Translations under genes and position numbers: made by a program | Part shown: positions 39,286-50,449 of the stretch, in pieces | Numbering within the stretch: the stretch's first letter is position 1 | How the letters are laid out: each line of letters opens with the position of its first letter | The notes under the pieces: model-generated | Databases searched by the model: none | The model's input: the letters and a program-made list of their open reading frames with translations, nothing else | Told to the model about the DNA's origin: nothing | Source: Mycoplasma anseris ATCC 49234 | GTDB taxonomy: Bacteria; Bacillota_I; Bacilli_A; Mycoplasmatales; Metamycoplasmataceae | Length of the DNA: 63,017 nt | NCBI RefSeq assembly: GCF_000702805.1 | Contig: NZ_JNJX01000003.1 | Location: 1 to 63,017 of the forward strand | Direction of reading: 5' to 3'

Positions 39286-40953
39286 TTAATTTATTTCTGA
39301 GTCAATAAATTCATTTATTAATTTTATACAATATTCAAAATTATTTTGTTTGTAATTAAAATCTAAATCCTGATAAAGTACTAATGCCTTATTATTTTTA
39401 ATAACATTTGGCCCTAATTTTTGCATTACAATCTTGATAATTTTGGCTTGTTCAATTTTAATAACCACTAAATTTGAGAAATCTAGGGTGTCGTTTTTTA
39501 ATTCATTATCTAAATTTACTAAAACGCTAATTTCATTATTTCGCAAATCTTTTTGATTAGCGTTAATTTTATTCATTGCATCTTCAAACAATTTCATTTC
39601 AATATCATTTAATGCAATTCCCAATTCTTCAATTTGTGAATAAAAATAAATCAACATCGAATGATAAAATTCAATATTTATGCAATGTTTTTCCTTTTCA
39701 TCTTTTAATAAATTAATTAATTCTTCTAAATCGATTTGTTTATCAACAGCAATTTCTAATTCTTTAAAAAAATCAATTGACTTTATTAATTTTTCAAATG
39801 TTGTGTTTGCATTTTGAATATTTTTGATTTGACTTTCTAATTTTTCTTTATCAATATTTACAAATTTTTTTAATTGATCTCTTTCACTGGCATTTTTTAC
39901 TTCAATTGCATTTTTTTGGTATTTATTCATTAAAAAATCGAAATAATATTTAACTTTATCTTCATTGTTTTTAAACAAGTTATAAAAATGAATTTCTAAA
40001 TTTAATTCTTTTCTTGCTTGATTAATTTGCAAATAAATTTCTTTAATTTTATTCTTAATATCTTGATAATTAATTTGTTTTTGAAGTTGCAAAGTTTGTT
40101 TGATATTTTCTAATTCATCAATAAATTCATTATTACTAAATATGTTTTCTAAATGTGAATTAATAAAATTTGATTTGTTTTCAAGAAACTTGTTTTTACT
40201 TAATAAAAATGAATTTTCTAATTGATTAGCTATTTTTAAACAGCCAAAACTTTCATACATTATCAAAAATAATTGCTTGATTAAATAATTTAATTTTTTA
40301 ATCTTTTCTAAATTCTTGGTAATTTTATATTTTAAAAAAACATCTTCATTAAAATGTTCAAAGAGCGATAAAATTTCATTACTTATTGTTTGGATGGATT
40401 GTTGAAAAAACGCTTTATATTCAATGTTTTTTAAATCATTAACCAATAAGTTAAATTGATTAAATTGAATTCTTAAAAAGTTAATTTTTGGTAAAACAAA
40501 ATTAATTTGTTTTGTGTTCTTGTCAATGAATTTTAAAATCGAATTAACTTTTATATTTAATTCTTGATTTAATGATTTTATTTCTTTAAAAGATGATTTT
40601 AATTTAAAGTAACATTTGATTTCTAAACGATTATGACTATTTTTGTGATTATTAATCTTAGTAATTAGATTTTGTGATTTTCATTCAAAATCATGAAAAA
40701 TATTTTCAAAATCAATAGCACTATTTGCTAATTTAGTTTCTAAATATTTGTACTCATTATTATTTTTAGCAAACGCGACAAACTGTTCATTTGCCTTTTC
40801 AATTTTAGTTTTCAATTCAAGAAATTTATTTCTAATTTTTTTAATTTTATTAGATCAACTTAATAAATTTCAATAAGATAAAAACATTCAGATCATTAAA
40901 AATTCAAAAATTAATAATAATACTAAGATGACAATGGAAATAATCATATTCAT
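39286..40953 (-). CDS. EzrA-like septation ring protein
   Basis: 555 aa, close to the ~562 aa of EzrA. The N-terminus (MNMIISIVILVLLLIFEFLMIWMF) is one membrane helix with the start outside; the rest is long predicted coiled coil rich in Lys, Glu, Asn and Ile. EzrA is a negative regulator of FtsZ ring assembly at the membrane. Sequence is too low-complexity to prove homology by eye; length, topology and adjacency to thiI (as in B. subtilis) are the evidence. The ATG has no ribosome site and lies 7 bases after TATAAT, so it may be leaderless. Divergent from rpmG. Confidence 0.65.
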
Positions 40954-40960
40954 GGTATTA

Positions 40961-40966
40961 ATTATA
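40961..40966 (-). promoter_or_regulatory. -10 box (TATAAT) of the ezrA-like gene, leaderless start
   Basis: TATAAT on the minus strand, 7 bases before ATG 40953. Confidence 0.6.
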
Positions 40967-41052
40967 ATCAAATTGATTAATAAACATTCATTAATTCCAC
41001 TTTAAAATAAAGAAAGACAAATTATATTCGTAAATAATTTAAAAAATTATTT

Positions 41053-41058
41053 TATAAT
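41053..41058 (+). promoter_or_regulatory. -10 box (TATAAT) of rpmG-secE-nusG, leaderless start
   Basis: TATAAT, 7 bases before ATG 41066; no ribosome binding site upstream. Confidence 0.6.
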
Positions 41059-41065
41059 AATAACC

Positions 41066-41215
41066 ATGAAACGAACAACAAAGAAAATAACATTAGCTTG
41101 TCAAGAATGTTTTCATAAAAATTATTCTATTAATAAGAGTAATGATGCAAGATTGGTCATTAATAAGTATTGTAAATTCTGTAACAAACAAACTGAACAC
41201 AAAGAGGAAAAATAA
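41066..41215 (+). CDS. rpmG: 50S ribosomal protein L33
   Basis: 49 aa, too short for a simple ORF scan. [20 protein letters not shown] then [15 protein letters not shown] gives the two CxxC pairs of zinc-binding L33, in the usual order rpmG-secE-nusG. The stop overlaps the secE start (TAATG). Confidence 0.95.
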   Translation: MKRTTKKITLACQECFHKNYSINKSNDARLVINKYCKFCNKQTEHKEEK

Positions 41216-41448
41216 TGAGTGAAGAAATAAAATTTAATGTTGAAGAATCGGCTAAAAGCAAAACTAATAAAGAATCAACTATGAAAAATTTCGCCAAGGA
41301 AGTAAAAAGAATAAGATGACCAAAGACTAAAAAAGTTTGAAAATGATTTGGCATCACAATTGTTTTTTTAGTTGTTCTTGCTGTTTTTTGTTTCTTAATT
41401 ACACTTGGTTTTACAAGTTTATGAAATGTGATTGGAATCAAAGCCTAA
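41215..41448 (+). CDS. secE: Preprotein translocase subunit SecE
   Basis: 77 aa with two TGA(Trp) codons close together. An N-terminal acidic tail leads into the conserved amphipathic segment KNFAKEVKRIRWPKTKKVWKW, then one membrane helix (FGITIVFLVVLAVFCFLITLGF). SecE stabilises SecY in the Sec translocon. It overlaps rpmG by one base and precedes nusG by 9 bases with a GGAG site. Confidence 0.95.
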
Positions 41449-41457
41449 GGAGAAGAT

Positions 41458-42045
41458 ATGAACGAAGATAATAAAATTTTTAAATGATACATGGTATCAA
41501 CTGTTTCAGGTAAAGAAGATAACGTTATTGAGTCTTTAAAAAACAAAATTTCAGCACAAGGAATGGATGAATTTTTTAAAGAAATTAGAATTTTTAAAAT
41601 GCCTCATTTATCAAACAAAGAATTAGAAAAGAAAACCAGAGGTGAAGATTATATTGTCAAAGAAGTAAACATCTACAAAGTGTATATTTTCATTAACATG
41701 TCAATGACTGATGAAGCTTGATATTTAGTGCGGAACACCCAAGATGTTACCGGATTAATTGGTTCTTCAGGAAAAGGGGCAAAACCAACTCCAGTAAGTA
41801 AAAGAGATTTCCAAAACATGATTGAACAAGAAAGAATTCTACGTGAAAAATTTGAAGCCGGGGATATTGAAACAGCTTTTAAAGAAGGAACTATTGTTAA
41901 AGTAATTAGTGGTGTCTTTGTTGGCGAAATTGGGGAAATCATTAAAAATAATGATGTGACCCAAAAAGCTTTTGTTAATATTGAACAATTTGGAAGAAAA
42001 GTTCCAACTGAATTTGATTACAAAGATTTAGAAATCTGTGGATAA
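41458..42045 (+). CDS. nusG: Transcription termination/antitermination protein NusG
   Basis: 195 aa. The NGN domain begins with KWYMVSTVSGKEDNVIESL and includes the YIFINMSMTDEAWYLVRNTQDVTGLIG stretch. The C-terminal KOW domain has GTIVKVISGVFVGEIGEI. It binds RNA polymerase and couples it to factors such as the ribosome. Start ATG 41458 follows AGGAGAAG. Last gene of the rpmG-secE-nusG operon. Confidence 0.97.
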
Positions 42046-42054
42046 TTTATTTTT

Positions 42055-42086
42055 AAAAGCACAAGAACAAAAATCTTGTGCTTTTT
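42055..42086. terminator. Terminator after nusG
   Basis: AAAAGCACAAGA, loop, TCTTGTGCTTTTT. The A-rich left arm lets it also work for the convergent sialidase-like gene. Confidence 0.9.
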
Positions 42087-42106
42087 CATATCTCAGTGGT
42101 TTTTTC

Positions 42107-43411
42107 TTATTTAGTTTGTAAAAGAAATTTATTTGTTTTTATATCTTCAATTACTTTTTTTAAATCTAAATGAAAAGCAACTATACAAGTATTTTTACGA
42201 TCATCTTTTTTAAACTTACCATAACTTATAACTACTAATTTATCATTTTTATCGATATAGGCACCAGTATAGCCAGTATCAGGATTAGCAAGATAATTAA
42301 TACCGCCAGAATTTTTTATATATGTATGGCCCAATTTAACCAAATAACCATGATGTTCAGGATTTATTATGTCATTTATATCATTGGCAATGAACATCAT
42401 CAGCCCATGAGAATACATATAAAATTTAGATTTAATATTCATGAAATTCTGATAATAATCAATTTTTCTAAAGAAGATGACTATTTTATTATCACTAGTA
42501 AAGAAAACTTTATGTCGATCTCCAGTAATATGATTTGGCAATTCTTTAGGTTCTAAAAAAGTTTTACCATTATCATTTGATATTGCATAATATGAATTAG
42601 AATTTCGCGCTTCTGTTCTTATTAACATCATCATTTGATCCTTATTTTTAGTTTTAAAAATCTGTACTTCACTAAATTTGTGTTTCTTTTCAATACTTCG
42701 ATATTTCTCAAATACCTTTTCAGGTTCAGATAAAACTAATTTGTTGTCTTTAAAAGTTATTTTTATTCGATATATAATGAAATCATAATCATGAAAATAA
42801 CCATACCAAGCATCTTCATTGGCAATTTTATGCATAGTTGAAAAAGCAACTATTGGATTTCATACACCTTTTTTTCTTCTATATTCTTCTTGTTTAGCAT
42901 TTGGACCAAAATAATTAACATGTTCTGAATAATTGATACCATCATCAGATAATGAAATATCAAAACCCTCACCTTTTTTATTTTTAGCATTTCAACCAGG
43001 TCTTGCTGAAATTAATAAATATTTTTTCTTTCCATTATTAAAATTTAAAGTAAATATTGTAGGGGTTTCTTCTGTATTCTTGAAACTATTTGGCAAATCA
43101 GTTCTTCTTTTTGATCAAGTTTTACCATAATCTGATGAGGTTTTTACTATTGTTTCTCCCTTACCATGCCCATTTACATAAAAAGCAACGAGTTTCTTAC
43201 CATCATCTAATGAAAGTAAATCAGGATGTGCCAAATATTTATTCTTACCTTGATCATCAACAAGAACAATATTATTTGTGTTTGATAAATCATAATATTT
43301 AAGTGAAACTGGCATTTTAATAAAGGTCAACATAAATAAAAATATTAATATCAATAACTTAAATATTAGTAGGAAAAATATAATTCTTCTTTTTTTATTT
43401 GTCTTCATCAT
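42107..43411 (-). CDS. Membrane-anchored sialidase-like (BNR/Asp-box) protein
   Basis: 434 aa. N-terminal Lys/Arg-rich start and one strongly hydrophobic helix (residues about 10-30), without lipobox Cys: a signal anchor with the rest outside. At least two Asp-boxes (S-x-D-x-G-x-T-W/F) are clear: SSDYGKTW and SNDNGKTF; SLSDDGINY is a weaker third. These mark a sialidase-type beta propeller (GH33 or related). I do not see the FRIP arginine motif; Arg residues occur in SARPGW, RTEARN and TGDRHK. Sialic-acid release is therefore unproven, and another glycosidase or a lectin is possible. Start chosen as the MM pair after a -10-like TATTAT 6 bases upstream; no ribosome site. Confidence 0.72.
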
Positions 43412-43417
43412 ATTTAT

Positions 43418-43423
43418 ATAATA
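43418..43423 (-). promoter_or_regulatory. -10 box (TATTAT) of the sialidase-like gene, leaderless start
   Basis: TATTAT on the minus strand, 6 bases before the first ATG of the MM pair. Confidence 0.45.
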
Positions 43424-43458
43424 TATGATTTTTATTTTGATTCTTAAGATTAAATACA

Positions 43459-43487
43459 AAAAAAGTCAAGTTGTAAAACTTAACTTG
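43459..43487 (-). terminator. Terminator after metK
   Basis: On the minus strand GTTAAGTT-TTAC-AACTTGAC followed by seven T. Confidence 0.8.
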
Positions 43488-43500
43488 TAGACAATTTATC

Positions 43501-44637
43501 TTATTTATTTAAGCTAGTTTTGATATCTTCCACTTTATTAAGTTCTTCTCATGGCAAATTTAAATCTTTTCTACCAAAATGTCCAAAGGTTGCTGTTTGT
43601 AAATAAATAGGGCGAAGTAAATCTAGTGATTCAATAATTCCTTCAACACTCAAATCAAAATGCTTATTAATAATATCAATAATTTCTTGTTCAGAATAAT
43701 CTGAAGTCCCAAAAGTGTTAATATAGATTGATTGTGGTCTAGGTAAACCAATTGCATAAGATAATTGAATTTCAAATTGTTTTGAAATGCCTGCAGCTAC
43801 CATATTTTTAGCAATATATCTTGCCATATAAGCAGCACTACGATCAATTTTAGTTGCATCTTTACCACTAAAAGCACCACCACCATGATGAGCAAATCCA
43901 CCATATGTATCTACAATAATTTTTCTTCCAGTTAACCCAGTATCACCAACTGGACCTCCTACTACAAACCGACCAGTTGGATTAATTAGTAATTCGTAAT
44001 TTAAATCAAAATGATGTTGTTTTAAAACATAATCAATGATTTCTTGTTTTACAAATTTCTTAAATTTCTTTTCATTGAAATTTTCTTGGTGTTGAATAGA
44101 CATTAAAACCTTAGCAACTTTAAAAAGTTTGCTTTCTTCATCATATTCCATGGTAACTTGACTTTTCATATCAGACTTAGCTCATTTAAATTGTTTTGTT
44201 CTTCTTAAATGCTCAGCTCTTTTTACTAATTCATGAGAAAGCACAATTGATCAAGGCATATAATATTGATTTTCATCAGTAGCATATCCAAATAAGATTC
44301 CTTGATCACCAGCTCCCAATTCCTTATCATCTTTTTTATCAACCCCTAAAGCAATATCAGGGCTTTGTGGATAAATACCATTGATAATATTAAAATCACT
44401 TTCTTTGTATCCTAAGGGTTTTAGAACTTTTCAAGCTTCTTTAATAGTGTCTACATATGATTTAGTAGTAATTTGACCACCAATATAAATTAAATTATTG
44501 TTTGCTAAAACATCACAAGCAACTCTTGCATGTTTATCCTTTTTCAAAATAGCATCTAAAACAGCATCACTAATTTGATCGCAAATCTTATCAGGGTGCC
44601 CAGCGCCAACACTTTCACTTGTTAAAAACCTTTTCAT
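43501..44637 (-). CDS. metK: S-adenosylmethionine synthetase
   Basis: 378 aa, usual length. The N-terminus [28 protein letters not shown] holds the ATP-binding motif. Later motifs are [63 protein letters not shown] and the C-terminal GHFGR. It makes SAM from methionine and ATP. In-frame sequence extends upstream through the leader to an ATG at 44736, but that part is structured RNA, so MKRF (44637) is the start, with AGAAAGG as ribosome site. A riboswitch-like leader precedes it. Confidence 0.97.
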
Positions 44638-44771
44638 AATAAAAACCTTTCTAACATAGAGAAAGGTAATTAATAAATCCACATACATGTTAGATATCAA
44701 TCCCTCACTATCCACCTTACATTTGCAGGTTGGCATGCGTCAAAGCAGTTATGCTACGCAACTCTCTATGT
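44638..44771 (-). promoter_or_regulatory. metK leader: SAM-I/IV-clan riboswitch-like RNA
   Basis: Read on the minus strand. P1: ACATAGAGA (44771-44763) pairs with TCTCTATGT (44662-44654). P2: TGCGT/ACGCA enclosing AGCA-TAAC-TGCT. P3: core GCCAACCTGC...GTAAGGTGG, matching the GCAACCTGC...AAGGTG core of SAM-I riboswitches. P4: ATCT...GGAT. Just before the ATG, ACCTTTCT pairs with AGAAAGGT (44645-44667), hiding the ribosome site AGAAAGG, and is followed by TTTTTATT. This hairpin cannot coexist with P1. The core deviates from textbook SAM-I (TTTGACGCATGCC instead of GATGAAACCCGG), so class membership is by resemblance; SAM as ligand is inferred from metK. Confidence 0.68.
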
Positions 44772-44817
44772 ATTTTTTAATAAAATAATTTTAACTTAAA
44801 AGTTAAAAAAATAAAAT

Positions 44818-44842
44818 AAAAAAATCCTAAAAAGGATTTCTT
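44818..44842 (-). terminator. Terminator after tRNA-Gln/tRNA-Tyr
   Basis: AAATCC-TTTTTA-GGATTT on the minus strand followed by T residues. A separate palindrome TTAACTT-AA-AAGTTAA lies at 44791-44806. Confidence 0.75.
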
Positions 44843-44859
44843 GGTATTCATACGAATAT

Positions 44860-44934
44860 TGGCTGCCCTTGTTAGATTCGAACTAACGGATGGCGGTACC
44901 AAAAACCGCTGCCTTACCACTTGGCTAAAGGGCA
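44860..44934 (-). tRNA. tRNA-Gln (anticodon TTG)
   Basis: Acceptor TGCCCTT/AAGGGCA, D arm AGCCAAGTGG, anticodon loop TTTTGGT (anticodon TTG), T arm TTAGTTCGAATCTAA, encoded CCA. Starts 3 bases after tRNA-Tyr, in one transcript. Confidence 0.94.
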
Positions 44935-44937
44935 AAA

Positions 44938-45021
44938 TGGTGGAGGGGGAGGGATTCGAACCCCCGAACCGTGAGGAAGTGGGTTACAGCCACCCGCGTT
45001 TGGCCGCTTCGCTACCCCTCC
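44938..45021 (-). tRNA. tRNA-Tyr (anticodon GTA)
   Basis: Acceptor GGAGGGG/CCCCTCC, anticodon loop CTGTAAC (anticodon GTA), a long variable arm as in class II bacterial tRNA-Tyr, T arm GGGGGTTCGAATCCC, encoded CCA. Confidence 0.94.
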
Positions 45022-45203
45022 AATAAGCATTAATATTATACATTAAAATTTTTTTTATGCTAAAAAATAATAATGTTGTCATTCATTAAATGAATTATTT
45101 GTTATTTTCCATGTTTGAAGATGAACATAATTAATTCATAAAAGTTGAATTTGATTTTATCTCTTTTAATTCTCATTATTCTATTTATTAATTGAACAAT
45201 AAT

Positions 45204-45446
45204 TTAATTGTGAAATGTAATATTAAAACTTTTTAAAACATCTCTTATAAAAACTATTAAACGACTTCAATTTTTTAGTCTTATCCAATTACTAATTTCG
45301 ACTCCTGCTCTAGATTTTGTCTTAATATCTACAATATTATTTTTTGAAATTATTTCATCTATAACTTCTTCTAAAAACTGTTGAATTAAATCTTCAATAG
45401 TTACTATTTTGTTTGATGAATTTTGAATTTCATCTGTAATATAATT
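45204..45446 (-). pseudogene. Remnant of a type II restriction-endonuclease-like gene
   Basis: An open frame of about 80 codons without a start codon (a TAA lies just upstream), reading TIEDLIQQFLEEVIDEIIS, NIVDIKTKSRAGVEISNWIRLKN, then a stop. The DIKTKSRAGVEIS block resembles motifs in type II restriction endonucleases (recollection, not a search). No methyltransferase gene is near. Likely the decayed remnant of a lost restriction-modification locus. The rest of 45023-45548 is AT-rich sequence in which I see nothing else. Confidence 0.4.
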
Positions 45447-45548
45447 TTATTTTTTACTATATCCTAATAATTATAGTTTATCATATTGCCTTCCAAAATA
45501 ACTAATAGGGCTACATCTATACATAATAATTTTGCACAATGTTGCAAA

Positions 45549-45581
45549 TAAAAAGCAATGCTATACAAACATAACATTGCC
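45549..45581 (-). terminator. Terminator after the ABC-F gene
   Basis: GCAATG...CATTGC with a 14-base loop on the minus strand, followed by TTTTTATTT. Confidence 0.8.
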
Positions 45582-45590
45582 TTAATAATA

Positions 45591-47204
<1,614 letters not shown>

Positions 47205-47305
47205 ATTTCTCCTTTAACTCGCATTAATATTACTTATTTTATCAAAAAACTTGCTTTTAATCCCTTTATAGTCAATTAAAAATGTTGATTTTAAACATAA
47301 TATTT

Positions 47306-47311
47306 TATAAT
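47306..47311 (+). promoter_or_regulatory. -10 box (TATAAT) of the lipid kinase gene, leaderless start
   Basis: TATAAT, exactly 6 bases before ATG 47318. This decides the start over an in-frame ATG at 47282, which lies upstream of the -10 box and has no ribosome site. Confidence 0.65.
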
Positions 47312-47317
47312 TGTTCT

Positions 47318-48208
47318 ATGATTTTTATTTTATATAACTCTTTATCTAAAACCGGTAAAAATATTAAGAAAATTACTAGGATTACTAATCAAGCCAAAAA
47401 GGTTTTTGGGAACCATGAAACCAAAATCATTGACTTAATAAGCATTAAAGACACTAGAGGTTTCGTTGACAAACTTCATCCCAATGATGACATAGCAATT
47501 ATTATTGGTGGGGATGGTACTTTAACTAAAGTGGCAAACCAAATTCATGAATTAAGCAATTTGCCTAAAATCTATAGTTATAAAGCAGGAACTGGAAATG
47601 ATTTTTTAAGAGCTATTAGCAAACATAAAGAAACAATTATTTTGAAGAAAAAATTCTTTTTTATTACCCCTTATTTAAAAAAATTGCCTTGAATTAAATT
47701 TAATAATCAAAAATTGTTTTTTTTAAATGGTGTTGGAGTTGGTTTAGATGCTGTGATTGCTTTAGCTTTAAATAATCTTAAAAAGAATAAATCTCCAAAT
47801 TCATTTTTTCAATCATCAATTAATTCCGTTTTGAAATTTAAAAAATTAAAACGTGTTGAAATTGAATTAGATGGTAAGCCAATAATTTATCATAATGTTT
47901 GATTTACAAGCATTATGCAAGGAAAATATTATGGTGGCGGAATGAAGATTGCTCCTTATGCTAACCGTTTTTCTGATCAATTAGAATTGATTATTTTTAA
48001 AAATATGTCCAAAACTAGAGTAGCTTGTTTATTTCCATTGGTTTATACTGGGTTGCACCGTTTTCAAAAGGGTGTAATTAATTTAAGAGGAAGCCATATA
48101 AAAATTAAATTTTCTCGTCCTGAATGATTGCAAATTGATGGCGAAACCTTTCCTAGCATATTAGAAGTTGAAATAAAAAAAGAAAAGAACCTTGAAAAAG
48201 ATTCTTAA
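47318..48208 (+). CDS. Diacylglycerol kinase-family lipid kinase (YegS/DgkB-like)
   Basis: 296 aa. N-terminal MIFILYNSLSKTGKN and the kinase motif IIIGGDGTLTKVANQ near residue 72, then KAGTGNDFLRAI and FLNGVGVGLDAVIA, and the C-terminal GGGMKIAPYANRFSDQLELIIF and QIDGE motifs. This is the DAGK catalytic fold that phosphorylates diacylglycerol or a related lipid at the membrane, recycling lipid for phospholipid synthesis; the exact substrate is not shown. Starts with no ribosome site directly after a -10 box. Confidence 0.9.
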
Positions 48209-48210
48209 CC

Positions 48211-48232
48211 TAATTCCTACGGGAATTTTTTT
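48211..48232 (+). terminator. Terminator after the lipid kinase gene
   Basis: AATTCC with a TACG tetraloop and GGAATT, followed by seven T. Confidence 0.8.
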
Positions 48233-50414
48233 ATCCAATACTTGCCTTAGTAAACGAAGTATAAAATAAAATTTCAGATCCTGATTTATGGTGAATAAAA
48301 ATAGGAAATGATTTTAATTGATTGGCATCAGTGTTATTAACATTTAATACTATTTGATCATTAATTAACAATTTGAAATTAAAAATTCCAAAGAAATTAG
48401 CAATAAATGGGTATTTAGCATTAATTTGGTATTTAGATGGGACAAGACTTAGATCGCCAATATTACTGTTTAAAATCTCAGGCTTATCAGTCGCTTGATA
48501 TTTTGTGTTTCAAGAAGAAGAATTGTCTAATGAAAAAATCATTGATACATTATCTTCTGGGTTTAAATCAAAAACATTATTGTAAGCACTACTTTCTAAA
48601 ATGGTATTAAAAAATGAACCGCCTAATGAAATAAAATGATGCTGTGATAATGTTTGTGCAGTAATCGCATCAGCTTTAAATACAAAAGAACCTTGTTTGT
48701 CAAAACTCTTAACAAATTGGGTTTTTATGCCTTTAAAAAATTCATTTTCAAAATTAGCAGCAAGAAAGTATTTGAAAAATGATACTCAAAGCATATCATT
48801 ATATTTTATTAATTCATTATCGCTAAAACGATTTGATCAATTAGTATTTCAGTTTTGAGCAAGAATTTTTTTTAAATCATTCAATGAGACATTAGAAATA
48901 TTGTTCAAATTCGTATAATTTTTAGGAATTATTCTGAAATCTTCTAAAGATAAGGGAATAACATTATTAGGTTCAGGATCAATCCCTTGAATAAATATTC
49001 TTCCTTGAGTATTTATAGTGGCAGCACTATTGTCAATATCGTTATTATACCTAAGAACCAATTGAAGCATTCTTCTTCTTTGATCATTGAAATTAAATGC
49101 TAAATTAAAAGTACTATCTTCATAATTTATATTATCATTAGAAACTTCTTTATAACTGCCATATCCAGGTTCTTCAAGATAATAGCGAATGCTTATATTG
49201 TGTTGTTTAAGATAATTTAGTGGATATTGTTTATTGTTAAAATTTAAAAATATTTTTACTCTAAATTCACTATTTTTTTCAACAATATAAGTATTACTAT
49301 TTTTTTCTAATTGTGGAAAATAAGAAATACTTAAAGTTTTATAATCAGTAGGTATTGTGTTGGCTTCATTAATAAAATTGGTTAAGTTTTCTTCAATATT
49401 ATTAATTTGTTGCTTGAATTCTTGAAATTCATTGCTATTAATTGGATTTTTATTTTCAATTGTTGAAGCAATAATGTTTAATTCTTCTTCAAAATTTAAG
49501 ACATAAAAATTTTGTTGTTGGTATTTGGAAATTTTGTTTTTCAATAAGTTAATTGATTGTTGTAATTCAATCTTGGCCTGATTATTTGGTTGAAGTTTCA
49601 AAAGACTTTTTGCATTTAAAAGCTTTGCATTTATTAAAATGATTTCATTTAATAAACCATTATTTTCAATAGGACTAATTTTAAGTTTAAACTCATTATT
49701 TAAAACTTTAAAAATATTATTTAGTTCTTTTTCAAAGATAACTTTTGAATCTTGGGTGTATTTTAAATATATTGGAGATTCTTTGATAGTTGTTTCTTGA
49801 TGATAACTATTTATTAATATTTGAATATTGGTTGCTATATTATTAAAATTTGTATTTCAGGTTTTGACTGTTTCAATGGTTTTTACTTTTGAAATAGCAT
49901 TTTTAATTTCTTCAACAATAGAATCATCAAAATATTGCTTTATTAATTTAAAATTTACCAAAAACAAGTGTTTTTGCTTATTTAAATCATTTTCTGAATT
50001 AGCTTTTAAAAGAATTGCTTGATTATTTGTGGTGTCTAATAATTCATCATAATATTTGGTTTTATTTGTTAAATTTAGATATTCTAAATCTTTTATTTCT
50101 TTAAAGGCAACTAGTTTTGAAATATAACTAGTTTCTAATTGATTAATTTGTGATTCAATACTTTGGCTAATATTGTTTTTATCAATTTGCAATCTAATAT
50201 CATTTAATTCATTTAAATATTTTTCATTAAGTTTATTTAGATAAATATAGTTGTTCTTTTTTATTTTTGATTCTAAATTATTGATTAATGCAAGAATTTT
50301 ATTTTGTGAATGATTTTTATTATTTCTTGTTTTTAAAATAGCAATAGGAATAACTATCAAGAAAGTAAAAACGATTAAAAATCCACTTAATAAAACAATT
50401 TTTTTCTTTTTCAT
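48231..50414 (-). CDS. Membrane-anchored coiled-coil protein of unknown function (727 aa)
   Basis: Not recognised. MKKKK followed by a hydrophobic helix (about residues 7-26) and no Cys gives an uncleaved signal anchor. Residues about 35-390 are helical and coiled-coil-like, with several INNLESKI / INQLETSY / INLLKNKI segments. From about residue 390 the sequence becomes beta-rich with aromatic and Asn residues (SIRYYLEEPGYGSYKEV, RRRMLQLVLRYN), suggesting an extracellular domain. It is the last gene of the cluster with two Opp-like permeases and a metalloprotease, 35 bases after the OppC-like gene, so it may act with them. Convergent with the lipid kinase gene. Confidence 0.8.
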
Positions 50415-50449
50415 ATAATTCCTTTAAACAAATATTAAAAGTTTTAAAA

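Noticed and set aside
44638-44736. A longer metK starting at ATG 44736
   Set aside because: The extra 33 residues fall inside the structured leader and match no MetK; the ribosome site is next to ATG 44637.
44638-44771. TPP riboswitch or T-box
   Set aside because: GGATAGTGAGGGA faintly recalls the TPP 3' element, but the CTGAGA element is absent; no T-box consensus or specifier loop is seen.
47282-47317. Upstream ATG as the start of the lipid kinase
   Set aside because: It lies before the TATAAT, has no ribosome site and adds residues not typical of the family.
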